DNA of 30,663 nucleotides from HKST-UBA85 sp035654775 (GTDB lineage Bacteria > Bacteroidota > Bacteroidia > Flavobacteriales > Flavobacteriaceae): positions 1 to 30,663 of the forward strand of contig DASRWB010000006.1 of NCBI GenBank assembly GCA_035654775.1, in the 5' to 3' direction. Both the position numbers and the translations under genes were made by a program. Of the stretch, positions 8,619-16,146 are shown in pieces; the stretch's first letter is position 1, and the number at the start of each line of letters is the position of its first letter. Below the pieces are notes generated by a model that saw only the letters and a list, made by a program, of their open reading frames with translations, made no database searches and was not told the origin of the DNA.

Positions 8619-8645
8619 TGTAAGTTCCCCAAAAAAATAGTACAG
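8619..8645 (+). repeat. Left terminal inverted repeat of the IS3 relic
   Basis: A 27-base end starting TGTAAGTTCCCCA and closing with TAGTACAG. It matches the inverted right end in the TGTAA, TCCCCA and AGTACAG blocks, with differences in the A-run between them. Confidence 0.8.
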
Positions 8646-8686
8646 TTTAAAAGTAGAAAAAAAGTATTAATTTTAAACCGTTATTG

Positions 8687-9066
8687 TGAAAAGAAGTTAA
8701 TTCAGTCCAATCCAAATTGTCAAGATCCTCAGGGAGTTTGAACTTGATAAAGATACTGAAACTCTATTACGCGAGTGTGAAATGCTTAAAAAACAAGAAT
8801 GGATAATGGCCCGGAGTTCATTGCTAAATTGGCTCAAGAGTGGAGTGGCATCAAATAGAGTTCAAGTACACACAACCCATAAAACCAACTCAAAATGCTT
8901 TATAGAAAGGTTTAATAAAGCCTATAGTGAATGTATATTGGATGCATACTTTTTTGACGCATTTTATGAAGAAAGGGAAGTTACAGAGGTCTGGGTAAAA
9001 GATTAAAATCAAGACCGACCTCACAACTCCCTTAGAGGAAAAAGTCCTGTAAGATATAGAGTAGCG
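8687..9066 (+). pseudogene. IS3-family transposase remnant (orfA head joined to orfB tail)
   Basis: Broken transposase. From GTG 8687 it reads MKRS, then a stop, then FSPIQIVKILREFEL, the helix-turn-helix start of an IS3 OrfA. A deletion joins this directly to the OrfB catalytic region. In the frame starting at 8802 it reads DNGPEFIAKLAQEWSGIK, carrying the second DDE aspartate. A frameshift near 8855 continues as IEFKYTQPIKPTQNA, and a second near 8898 as CFIERFNKAYSECILDAYFF and on to TEVWVKD. A stop replaces the usual Tyr, and the tail NQDRPHNSLRGKSPVRYR ends near 9060. At least two frameshifts, two stops and one large deletion show it is dead. The open frame 8782-9006 is only a piece of this relic. 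Confidence 0.88.
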
Positions 9067-9160
9067 AAGAATGTTCTTGAGTTACATTCCGCTACCCTGC
9101 ATTTTGCCCAAGAACATTTAACAAAAGGTGTTTAATTTGATAAAAATGTATAATTTAGAG

Positions 9161-9185
9161 CTGTACTAAAAATGGGGAGTTTACA
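9161..9185 (-). repeat. Right terminal inverted repeat of the IS3 relic
   Basis: Read inward on the minus strand it begins TGTAAACTCCCCA and ends AGTACAG. It mirrors the left end apart from two substitutions and a shorter A/T run. Confidence 0.8.
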
Positions 9186-9354
9186 CTATGATAATTCAAT
9201 CTGTAAATTTTTCTTTTTATTTATTTGACTTTTTTAACTTTAACAATCAGGGCGTATTTATTCTGTTCAACTATATCAACCATCCAACAAATCGCTTTGG
9301 GACACTTTTGTTTCACGAGCAAAAAACGGTACGTTTCTTTTCTACCGGGATTTT

Positions 9355-10197
9355 ATGGAATACCACCAAAACAGGTTTGACGATTTTTCGCTACTGGTTT
9401 TTGAAAAAGACAAGCTGCGAGCAGTTTTACCTGCAAATAAAGTGAACAATGAAGTGTTTTCGCATCAGGGATTGACCTTTGGCAGTTTGATTTTACCCTT
9501 TGATATTTCAGCGCAAGAGGTATTTGATGCGCTGGATGCAATACTTACATATGTAAAACAAAAAGGTATTGTTTCGCTTACGCTAAAGCTCATTCCTGAG
9601 TTTTACAACAAACAAAAGGCAACCGAAGTGGAAGATTATTTTTTCCACCATAATGCCCGGGTTGAAAAAGAGCTTATGGTTTTGGCCGTGGATTACAACA
9701 AGCCGCTTACTATCCATAAAACCAAGCGCAAGCACTACCGAAACAACAAATATCCTTTTCGAATAGAAGAAACCGGATGTTTTGAACCTTTTTGGACACA
9801 AGTGCTTGTTCCCAGATTGGCGGACAAACACAACACAAAGCCGGTTCATACGTTAGCTGAAATAACAATGCTGCAAAAGCGGTTTCCAACGTATATAAAG
9901 CAATTTGATATTTATTTAGACAATGAAATTTTAGCAGGCATTACGCTTTTTGAAAATGAGACCGTAGTAAAATCACAGTACGGAGCGACAACGAAAAAAG
10001 GCGAAAAAACACGTGCATTGGATTATCTATTCTTACATTTGATTTTTAAATACCAAAAAGAAGGAAAGCAATACTTCTCTATGGGAACGGTAACTGAAAA
10101 GAATGAGTTGGGATATAATCCGGGGTTGAAAAAACAAAAGGAAGAACTTGGCTGCAACCTTTATTTTCAGAAGGTTTTAAAACTACATCTGGTATGA
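9355..10197 (+). CDS. FemAB/GNAT-like acyltransferase, start uncertain
   Basis: A 280-residue protein from the first ATG, with the FemAB/GNAT-type layout seen in flavobacterial glycan loci: LRAVLPANKV, SHQGLTFGSLILP, KTKRKHYRNNKYPF, then a second half with LAGITLFENETVVKSQYGATT and YFSMGTVTEKNELGYNPGLKKQKEELG. It probably transfers an acyl or aminoacyl group to an amino-sugar or peptide; the acceptor is unknown. The frame is open upstream of this ATG to a stop at 9241-9243. That extension (YSVQLYQPSNKSLWDTFVSR, then AKNGTFLFYRDF) looks like the normal family N-terminus, yet it has no ATG, GTG or TTG. ATT at 9256, just before YSV, is the likely lost or non-canonical start. The IS3 relic ends 70 bases before that. 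The stop overlaps the next gene's ATG (ATGA), showing coupling to the aminotransferase. Confidence 0.78.
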   Translation: MEYHQNRFDDFSLLVFEKDKLRAVLPANKVNNEVFSHQGLTFGSLILPFDISAQEVFDALDAILTYVKQKGIVSLTLKLIPEFYNKQKATEVEDYFFHHNARVEKELMVLAVDYNKPLTIHKTKRKHYRNNKYPFRIEETGCFEPFWTQVLVPRLADKHNTKPVHTLAEITMLQKRFPTYIKQFDIYLDNEILAGITLFENETVVKSQYGATTKKGEKTRALDYLFLHLIFKYQKEGKQYFSMGTVTEKNELGYNPGLKKQKEELGCNLYFQKVLKLHLV

Positions 10198-11294
10198 TAC
10201 AATTTTTGGATCTTCATAAAATAAATGCTCGTTTTGAAGGGCAATTCAAGCAGGAATTTCAGAAATTTTTGGATTCCGGGCAGTATATTTTGGGCGATGC
10301 CGTAACTGCATTTGAAACCCGTTTTGCGGCCTACTGCGGAACGCAATACTGCCTGGGAGTGAGTAATGGTCTGGATGCTTTAACGTTGCTTTTTAAAGGC
10401 TATATGGAACTTGGCAAACTCAAATCGGGCGATGAAGTAATCGTTCCGGCAAATACCTTTATTGCCAGTATTCTGGCGGTAGTTAATGCGGGTTTAAAAC
10501 CCATTTTTGTAGAACCTGAAACGGATACGTACACTATTTCTCCATCTTTAATAGAACAACACATAACGGCTAAGACAAAAGCTATAATGCCTGTACATTT
10601 GTATGGACAATTGGCAAAAATGGATAAAATAAATGCTGTAGCAAAAGAACATACACTTTTGGTCATTGAAGATGCAGCCCAAGCCCATGGCGCTGAAGAT
10701 AAAAATGGAGGTAAAGCGGGTAGCTTATCCCATGCAGCCGCCTTTAGTTTTTATCCTACCAAAAACTTAGGCGCTTTAGGCGATGCCGGAGCCATAACCA
10801 CAAACGATAAGGGTTTGTACGAAGTGGTTAAAAAATTGCGCAACTACGGTTTTGAAAAACGCTATGTAAGCGAATATGCAGGCTATAATAATCGAATGGA
10901 TGAAATTCAGGCGATGTTTTTAGGAGTGAAATTGAAGGCTTTAGATGCAGCCAATGCCCAAAGGCGACTACTGGCCAAACGCTACCTTACAGAAATTAAG
11001 AACCCCAAGGTGAAGCTTCCGTTTTACGATTATACGCTGAATCATGTGTTTCATTTGTTTGTGGTTCAGGTAACAGACCGAACACACTTTGTAGATTATC
11101 TGGAAAGCCACGGCATTCAAACCCTTATCCATTATCCGGTACCGCCACATAAGCAAACGGCGTTAAAGGAATTTGTATCTTTGCCGCTCCCAATTACTGA
11201 ACAATTGCATCGTACTGTTGTAAGTTTGCCGCTTCATCCGGAAGTAACGGATGACGAGATAAGGTATGTAATTCAAAAAATAAACGCCTACTAA
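10194..11294 (+). CDS. DegT/DnrJ/EryC1 sugar aminotransferase, FdtB/QdtB-like
   Basis: PLP-dependent nucleotide-sugar transaminase of 366 residues, the usual length. It probably converts a dTDP-3-keto-6-deoxyhexose to the 3-amino sugar (dTDP-Fuc3N or dTDP-Qui3N). Seen: VSNGLDALTLLFKGY (about 57-70), GDEVIVPANTFIAS (about 79-91), VHLYGQL, Asp160 and Gln163 in IEDAAQAHGAE, and the Schiff-base Lys190 in FSFYPTKNLGALGDAGA. The later NNRMDEIQAMFLGVKL and QTLIHYPVPPH blocks are also family-specific. The gene overlaps the FemAB-like gene by four bases and ends directly before the flippase start. The 3-amino assignment comes from the family pattern plus the ketoisomerase encoded at 15733; galacto versus gluco cannot be settled from this protein alone. 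Confidence 0.93.
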   Translation: MIQFLDLHKINARFEGQFKQEFQKFLDSGQYILGDAVTAFETRFAAYCGTQYCLGVSNGLDALTLLFKGYMELGKLKSGDEVIVPANTFIASILAVVNAGLKPIFVEPETDTYTISPSLIEQHITAKTKAIMPVHLYGQLAKMDKINAVAKEHTLLVIEDAAQAHGAEDKNGGKAGSLSHAAAFSFYPTKNLGALGDAGAITTNDKGLYEVVKKLRNYGFEKRYVSEYAGYNNRMDEIQAMFLGVKLKALDAANAQRRLLAKRYLTEIKNPKVKLPFYDYTLNHVFHLFVVQVTDRTHFVDYLESHGIQTLIHYPVPPHKQTALKEFVSLPLPITEQLHRTVVSLPLHPEVTDDEIRYVIQKINAY

Positions 11295-12608
11295 TTGAAA
11301 CAATTGCTTAAATACATCAATGACAATGTCCTGTTAAAGGTTGCGTCATTAAATTCTGTTTCGGTATTTGTCCGGATTGTCGCCGGTTTTGCCACATCTA
11401 AAGCCATAGCAGTTTTTGTGGGTGCCGAAGGTATGGCTTTTATAGGTAACCTGAGAAACTTTGTCAGTGCCATACAGGCCTTTTCTATTTTGGGTCTATA
11501 CAACGGATTGGTGAAATACATTGCCGAGTTTAAAACCCAAACGGTAGCCTTAAGTAAGGTGTTATCTACTGCTTTTTACGCCGGTTTTATCGCCACCATT
11601 CTGGTCTCTTTTGGCTGTTACTATCAGGCACAAGCCATTAACGATTACCTGTTTTCCTCCCGTTTCGATTATGCCTACATTATAAGAATCATGGCTATTG
11701 CTCTGCCTTTTTATGCCTTGAATATGTTTACGTTTTCTATACTGAACGGATTTTCCAAGTTTAGAGCGCTAATCGTAATCAATATTATCGGGCAAATTTT
11801 CGGGGCGTCACTAACCGTGTATTTAATATGGGAAAGCAAAATAGACGGAGCGTTACTGTCTGTAGTCATTACGGAGTCGCTACTCTTTTTTATTACGCTG
11901 GTAGGTATAGTAAACCAGCGCAGTTTACTTCCGCTGATACAGGTAAAGCGCATCAGTTTAACCTATATTAAAGGGTTTAGCTCCTATTCGTTAATGGCGT
12001 TGTTTTCGGCCATTGTTTTGCCGCTTGTAGCCTTGGCGATACGAAGCTACATTATAGAAAACGAAGGGCTTAAAGATGCCGGATACTGGGAAGGCATGAC
12101 GCGTATTTCTAAGTATTACCTGATGTTTGTAAGTACCTTGCTAACGCTGTATATTTTACCCCGATTTTCGGAGATAGATACCATAAAGGAGTTTCGGGCA
12201 GAGGTTTTTTCTTTTTACAAAACCATTATGCCGGTATTTGCAGCCGGCTTGGTGTTGATATACCTGCTGCGTTCGTTTATTGTAAAACTTATTTTTACAG
12301 CTGAATTTACCCCTGTGGAAGAGTTGTTTTTCTGGCAGCTGTCGGGTGATTTTATTAAAGTACTTTCAATTGTAATAGCGTATCAGTTTCTGGCAAAGAA
12401 GATGTTTTGGCATTATATAATTACTGAAGCCTTTTCGGTACTTGTATTGTACCTGACCAGCGTGTATTTTATAGATATGTATGGAGTTAAAGGAGCTGTG
12501 ATTGCACATTTTGTGAATTATGTACTTTATTTTGGGATTATATTGTTAATATTTTATTCCTCACTCTTTGGGGTTATCCCTGAAAATGAATTTGATAAAG
12601 AAGACTAA
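11295..12608 (+). CDS. wzx: Wzx-type O-antigen/lipid-linked glycan flippase
   Basis: A 437-residue polytopic protein with about twelve hydrophobic segments, of the MATE/PST-like family that flips undecaprenyl-linked repeat units across the inner membrane. The opening LLKYINDNVLLKVASLNSVSVFVRIVAGF and GAEGMAFIGNLRNFVSAIQAFS are typical of the Bacteroidota O-antigen translocases next to FdtB-like genes. The start is a TTG placed directly after the aminotransferase stop, with no spacer. The next in-frame ATG would cut off the first membrane segment, so TTG is preferred. The next gene starts immediately after its stop, but the base composition becomes AT-rich there. Confidence 0.9.
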   Translation: MKQLLKYINDNVLLKVASLNSVSVFVRIVAGFATSKAIAVFVGAEGMAFIGNLRNFVSAIQAFSILGLYNGLVKYIAEFKTQTVALSKVLSTAFYAGFIATILVSFGCYYQAQAINDYLFSSRFDYAYIIRIMAIALPFYALNMFTFSILNGFSKFRALIVINIIGQIFGASLTVYLIWESKIDGALLSVVITESLLFFITLVGIVNQRSLLPLIQVKRISLTYIKGFSSYSLMALFSAIVLPLVALAIRSYIIENEGLKDAGYWEGMTRISKYYLMFVSTLLTLYILPRFSEIDTIKEFRAEVFSFYKTIMPVFAAGLVLIYLLRSFIVKLIFTAEFTPVEELFFWQLSGDFIKVLSIVIAYQFLAKKMFWHYIITEAFSVLVLYLTSVYFIDMYGVKGAVIAHFVNYVLYFGIILLIFYSSLFGVIPENEFDKED

Positions 12609-13436
12609 ATGAAAAAAGAGTGTACAGTTTTTTTAGATAATAAGCCTTTTAGTTTTGAAGTGCTAGGAGATTTTTTTTGGGGGAAAGATGAAGTTTTATA
12701 TAAAGAAGAAGATAACATAATTTCAAAGGTAAATTGGACTCACGAAGGCTATGGGGTTGTTGATATATTTTCTGAGAAAGAATACTTGAGTTTAAAGAAT
12801 TCAATTAAAAAGAACATATTAAAAGCTGCTGCAGAAAGTGGGATAGAAGTAGACCCTAAAGTTTTTAAATTAGAAAACTATCATCAGTTTTTTAATACCG
12901 ATGAGCTTCATCATAAAATTATTTCAATCACCAAAAACTTACAACTTTTAGATTTTGATTTAGATTTAGAGTTGATAGCTAAGCGTTTAGGAGAATATTT
13001 AGGTTACAAACTAAAAACAATAGTACCTGAACTCAAAAAGTCTCATGTACAAGTTCGTATTAGTCGTCCAAAATCTTTGGATATTAATCCCCCGCATAAG
13101 GACGGTTATTTAAGTTACTGGCGAGATATTATCAATGTTTGGGTTCCAATTGTAGGGTGTACTAAAAATTCTTCATTGCCGGTTTTACCAAAAAGCCATT
13201 TAATAAAAGAAAGCCATATTTTAAGAACTAAAAGTAAAGGCGCACAAATAAACGGGAACACCTATTATGTACCTTGTATCCTAGAGGTAAAAGATATGAA
13301 AATGAAAATGGTTAGACCCAACCCAAAAATTAAGCAAGCCTTACTTTTTACACCTTTTTTGATACATGGCGCAGCTTACAATGGAAATAAAGCTAAAACA
13401 AGGATTTCATTAGAATTGAGGTTTCCCAAGGCTTGA
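12609..13436 (+). CDS. Phytanoyl-CoA dioxygenase-like Fe(II)/2-oxoglutarate oxygenase
   Basis: A 275-residue protein that looks like a PhyH-family non-haem iron oxygenase. The iron-binding facial triad is visible as His163 and Asp165 in NPPHKDGYLSYWRD and His253 in TPFLIHGAAYNGN, with Arg265 in KAKTRISLELRF placed to bind 2-oxoglutarate. VQVRISRPKS and SLPVLPKSHLIKESHIL are further core strands. The substrate is unknown; in a glycan locus it may hydroxylate a sugar or lipid, but that is inference. The ATG follows the flippase stop directly, so it belongs to the same transcript, yet its codons are clearly more AT-rich than the three genes before it. Its stop is one base from the stop of the opposing glycosyltransferase gene, with no terminator between them. 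Confidence 0.85.
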   Translation: MKKECTVFLDNKPFSFEVLGDFFWGKDEVLYKEEDNIISKVNWTHEGYGVVDIFSEKEYLSLKNSIKKNILKAAAESGIEVDPKVFKLENYHQFFNTDELHHKIISITKNLQLLDFDLDLELIAKRLGEYLGYKLKTIVPELKKSHVQVRISRPKSLDINPPHKDGYLSYWRDIINVWVPIVGCTKNSSLPVLPKSHLIKESHILRTKSKGAQINGNTYYVPCILEVKDMKMKMVRPNPKIKQALLFTPFLIHGAAYNGNKAKTRISLELRFPKA

Positions 13437-13437
13437 G

Positions 13438-14586
13438 TTAGTTGCTCATTGCTTGATTCCATTTTTCTAAATAAATCTTAGCAGAATTTAGACTGTTGTG
13501 ATTTTCTTCAATATATTTTCGAGCGTTTTTAGAAATTTCCACAATTTTTTTAGGGTTATCAATCAGCCACTTTAGTTTTTCGGCAATTTTTTCAGCATCT
13601 GGCAAAGCATTTATTGCAATAGTGTCCTCTTTAAGTTTATGATACTCTAGCCATTCTTTTTCAGCTCCGGTAAAAACCACCTTGCCTTTAGCCATGGCTT
13701 CCAAGGCGTTGAAACCTTGGTCATAGGCATAAACTTGATCCAGTAAAATGTGTGAACTATCTAGAGCTTTGATGTATTCAGCGTAAGGGAGATTTCTAAC
13801 CGTCACGATTTCAATTCTATCAAGATGTGTTCTTTTGAGAATTTTTATAGCCTCTTCAAAAATATCATTGCCTTTTTTATAGTAATTGTTTAGGTTGATT
13901 CCATGAAAGATGATGATTTTGGCATCTATTTTGGGTTCTGTATAAGAAAGTTTATTCAGGTCTATTGGGTTTGGAGCTAACCCTAGGTATTTTTTATTCC
14001 CCAAAAGAGGCAAATGATAATCCAGATCAGAAGCTATTACACCTTTTACATTTTTGTAAATAAATGTATGAAGTTCTACATAAGGTTTGGTTAGGTATTT
14101 TAAAGCATGCCAAAACTCTTTTTTAGTACCTCTTCCTTCAAAATAAGGAGTTAAAACAGAATATCTAAATTTTTTATTATCAGCATATTTTACGCTAATA
14201 TAATCTGTACCGCAAGAGAGTAGAAAAACATTTTTGTTATGAGTAAAAACATAATTTAAAAGTTTTCTTTCCACGTCGGGAGTAGCCGAAAAAGGGGTTT
14301 CATTTATCAACTGAACGACATCATAACCCTTAAGCAGTTCTTTGAATCTCGAAACTTGATTATAAATGCTTACAGAAGTTATGTCTACAGACGTTAGTAA
14401 ATAAATAAAACGTCTTAGGAGATACATAGGACCGGAAGTGTATTTAATTTTGTATGAAATATCCGACTTTCGGTGCTTAAATCCATCACCGTGTCCAATA
14501 ACGGTTACATTGTGTCCAAGCTTTTCCAAAGGAATTTTAAGTCCATAATGAGAAGAATTATATTCGCCTATTAATAAGATATTCAT
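13438..14586 (-). CDS. Glycosyltransferase, GT-B fold (GT1/GT4-like)
   Basis: A 382-residue cytosolic transferase. The N-terminal Rossmann half opens MNILLIGEYNSSHYGLKIPL with LGHNVTVIGHGDGF. The C-terminal half carries NLNNYYKKGNDIFEEAI and QVYAYDQGFNALEAMAKGKVVFTG, the nucleotide-sugar binding region, where the usual EX7E is loosely conserved. Donor and acceptor are unknown. It is on the opposite strand to its neighbours: tail-to-tail with the dioxygenase gene (one base apart) and head-to-head with the next glycosyltransferase (53 bases). No TAnnTTTG box was seen on the minus strand in that divergent gap. AT-rich. Confidence 0.85.
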   Translation of the reverse strand: MNILLIGEYNSSHYGLKIPLEKLGHNVTVIGHGDGFKHRKSDISYKIKYTSGPMYLLRRFIYLLTSVDITSVSIYNQVSRFKELLKGYDVVQLINETPFSATPDVERKLLNYVFTHNKNVFLLSCGTDYISVKYADNKKFRYSVLTPYFEGRGTKKEFWHALKYLTKPYVELHTFIYKNVKGVIASDLDYHLPLLGNKKYLGLAPNPIDLNKLSYTEPKIDAKIIIFHGINLNNYYKKGNDIFEEAIKILKRTHLDRIEIVTVRNLPYAEYIKALDSSHILLDQVYAYDQGFNALEAMAKGKVVFTGAEKEWLEYHKLKEDTIAINALPDAEKIAEKLKWLIDNPKKIVEISKNARKYIEENHNSLNSAKIYLEKWNQAMSN

Positions 14587-14590
14587 ATAG

Positions 14591-14598
14591 TATATTTG
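14591..14598 (+). promoter_or_regulatory. Upstream -7 box of a tandem promoter pair
   Basis: TATATTTG matches TAnnTTTG exactly and lies in the first copy of the 17-bp repeat, 41 bases before the TTG start at 14640. No clear -33 TTG was assigned. Confidence 0.5.
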
Positions 14599-14612
14599 AT
14601 TTTTCGATTTAG

Positions 14613-14620
14613 TATATTTG
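14613..14620 (+). promoter_or_regulatory. Downstream -7 box of a tandem promoter pair
   Basis: A second TATATTTG in the downstream repeat copy. From here a transcript would start about 15 bases before the TTG start codon. The TTG of the upstream copy (14596-14598) is only 14 bases away, short for a -33 element. Confidence 0.5.
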
Positions 14621-14639
14621 ATTTTTCTATATTAGAGCA

Positions 14640-15755
14640 TTGCAAAGTAACAACAAAAAAAAGATATGTATTGTAGTTTCCTCGCTTGGTAAAGGTGGAG
14701 CAGAAAAATCTGCGGCTACGATTTCGAACATGTTGTTTAACTTGGGGCATGAAATTTATATGGTTTCCATACAAGATTTTGTGGATTATTCTTATTCAGG
14801 TAGGCTTTTAAATTTAGGAAAACTTAAGAAAAAGAATGATAATTTATTTGGGAGAATTAATAGATTGTTAGTTTTTAAAAAGTTTTTAAAAGAGCATGAT
14901 TTTGATTTAGTTATAGATAATAGATCAAGAGTTCAAGCTTACAGAGAATTAATTGTTTCGAAATTTTTATACAAAGCAAAAGCTATTTATATGGTTCACA
15001 ATTACAATGAGTCTAAGGCTTTTACAAAGTATAAATGGTTGAATAACTATCTTTATAAAAACCGGCAATTGGTAACCGTCTCTAAAGCTTCTAAAAGTAA
15101 TCTTGAAAAAAAATATAAGTTCAAAAAAATTACTTGTATTTATAATGGGTTTAACTTTAAAGAAATAGAGGAAAAAGCTGCTCTGAATGATGCTGAACAA
15201 CAGTTTCTGGAGAAGTACATACTTTATTTTGGCAGGATAGATGATTACCAAAAAAATTTAAAACTTCTACTTTTAGGCTATAAAAAATCAGAATTACCCA
15301 ATAAAGATGTTAAGTTAGTCATTATGGGCGATGGGGCAGATTATGATGAAGTTGTGAATTACTCTAAAAAAATTGATATTGAAAACCATATAATCTTTAA
15401 AAGATTTGAATCTAATCCATTTCCTTATGTGAAAAATGCCTATTTTACAGTGCTTACCAGTAGATTTGAAGGTTTCCCTATGGTTATACCAGAATCATTA
15501 AGTTTAGGAACGCCTGTAGTTTCTGTAGACTGTAAATCTGGTCCAAGTGAAGTGATTATTAATAGGTATAATGGATTGTTGGTAGAAAATTTTGATGAAA
15601 TGGCGCTAGCCAATGCTTTTAATCTTATGGTAAACAAGCCAGAAGTCTATGAAACTTGTAAGAAAAACGCTAAAGCGAGCGTAAAACAATTTTCTATTGA
15701 AAAAATAACTGAACAATGGAGGCAATTAATAAATGAGTATGACTACATTAAATGA
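14640..15755 (+). CDS. Glycosyltransferase family 4 (GT-B fold)
   Basis: A 371-residue GT4 transferase, of the type that adds hexoses or N-acetylhexosamines to lipid-linked glycans. Seen: ICIVVSSLGKGGAEKSAATI near the N-terminus (acceptor side), ILYFGRIDDYQKNLKLLL (about 194-211), KLVIMGDGADYDEV and the EX7E donor motif Glu277/Glu285 in SRFEGFPMVIPESLSLGTPVVS. The start is a TTG; no ATG occurs before the first conserved beta strand, so TTG is preferred, giving MQSNNKKKICIVV. Two TATATTTG boxes sit just upstream. The 3' end overlaps the ketoisomerase gene by 23 bases, implying coupled expression. AT-rich. Confidence 0.9.
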   Translation: MQSNNKKKICIVVSSLGKGGAEKSAATISNMLFNLGHEIYMVSIQDFVDYSYSGRLLNLGKLKKKNDNLFGRINRLLVFKKFLKEHDFDLVIDNRSRVQAYRELIVSKFLYKAKAIYMVHNYNESKAFTKYKWLNNYLYKNRQLVTVSKASKSNLEKKYKFKKITCIYNGFNFKEIEEKAALNDAEQQFLEKYILYFGRIDDYQKNLKLLLLGYKKSELPNKDVKLVIMGDGADYDEVVNYSKKIDIENHIIFKRFESNPFPYVKNAYFTVLTSRFEGFPMVIPESLSLGTPVVSVDCKSGPSEVIINRYNGLLVENFDEMALANAFNLMVNKPEVYETCKKNAKASVKQFSIEKITEQWRQLINEYDYIK

Positions 15756-16146
15756 CATTAAAATATTGGAGGTTCCAACGGTGCATGACCATAGAGGTAA
15801 ATTAGCTGTTATAGAAAAAGAACATCTACCATTTGAGGTAAAACGGGTTTACTATTTGTATGATGTGCCTAGTGATTCTTTTAGAGGCGGACACGCACAT
15901 AAAAAACTATATCAGTATTTGATTCCCTTGAGTGGAAGTTTTGAGGTTGTTTTAAAAGATGGCATGGAAGAAAATACAATTGTCTTAAACAAACCCAATA
16001 AAGGTCTTCTAATTGTTCCCGGGATTTGGCGTGAAATCATCAATTTTTCATCCGGTTCAGTATGTTTGGTCTTGGCATCAGAGGTTTTTGATGAAGAAGA
16101 TTATATTAGAGATTTCAAAGATTATCTATTAATGAAAAGCCGTTAA
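15733..16146 (+). CDS. dTDP-sugar 3,4-ketoisomerase, FdtA/QdtA family
   Basis: A 137-residue cupin enzyme that isomerises dTDP-4-keto-6-deoxyglucose to the 3-keto sugar, the substrate of the FdtB/QdtB aminotransferase. Diagnostic parts: HDHRGKLAVIEKE (about 18-30), VKRVYYLYDV, the His54/His56 pair in FRGGHAHKKLYQYLIPLSG, and LLIVPGIWREI with VCLVLASEVFDEEDYIRDF. From memory, the residues at the Arg21-Gly22 position affect galacto versus gluco product stereochemistry, and Arg-Gly would favour the FdtA (Fuc3N) outcome; this needs an alignment. It overlaps the GT4 gene at its 5' end by 23 bases. Its 3' end overlaps the opposing GT2 gene by 18 bases. A second ATG at 15739 is possible. It is about 4.4 kb from its partner aminotransferase rather than adjacent. 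Confidence 0.92.
   Translation: MSMTTLNDIKILEVPTVHDHRGKLAVIEKEHLPFEVKRVYYLYDVPSDSFRGGHAHKKLYQYLIPLSGSFEVVLKDGMEENTIVLNKPNKGLLIVPGIWREIINFSSGSVCLVLASEVFDEEDYIRDFKDYLLMKSR

Larger units (their letters stand above)
8619..9185 (+). mobile_element. Internally deleted IS3-family insertion sequence
   Basis: A 567-bp relic bounded by terminal inverted repeats. The left end begins TGTAAGTTCCCCA (8619) and ends TAGTACAG (8645). The right end read inward begins TGTAAACTCCCCA (9185) and ends AGTACAG (9161). TG at both tips is typical of IS3-type elements. Inside is a joined remnant of the two transposase frames. A complete member usually carries about 1.2 kb of coding sequence, so I infer that roughly 600-700 bp were lost. 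The flanks TTAT and CTAT are nearly but not exactly a target duplication. Near the right end, GTAGCG-AA-GAATGT at 9061-9074 pairs with 9084-9095, and AATGTTCTTG at 9070-9079 is inverted at 9109-9118. The element fills the gap between two divergent genes. Confidence 0.85.
14589..14627 (+). repeat. 17-bp tandem direct repeat in the divergent promoter region
   Basis: AGTATATTTGATTTTTC occurs exactly twice, at 14589-14605 and 14611-14627, a 22-base period. Each copy contains a perfect TAnnTTTG box, so the duplication doubled a promoter element. Confidence 0.9.

Noticed and set aside
8782..9006. Open frame of 74 aa as an independent gene
   Set aside because: It is a chance join inside the IS3 relic; only its second half is transposase sequence and the true frame is interrupted.
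9188..9445. 85-aa open frame upstream of the FemAB-like gene
   Set aside because: It overlaps the in-frame N-terminal extension of the FemAB-like gene in another frame, and its product is unlike any family.
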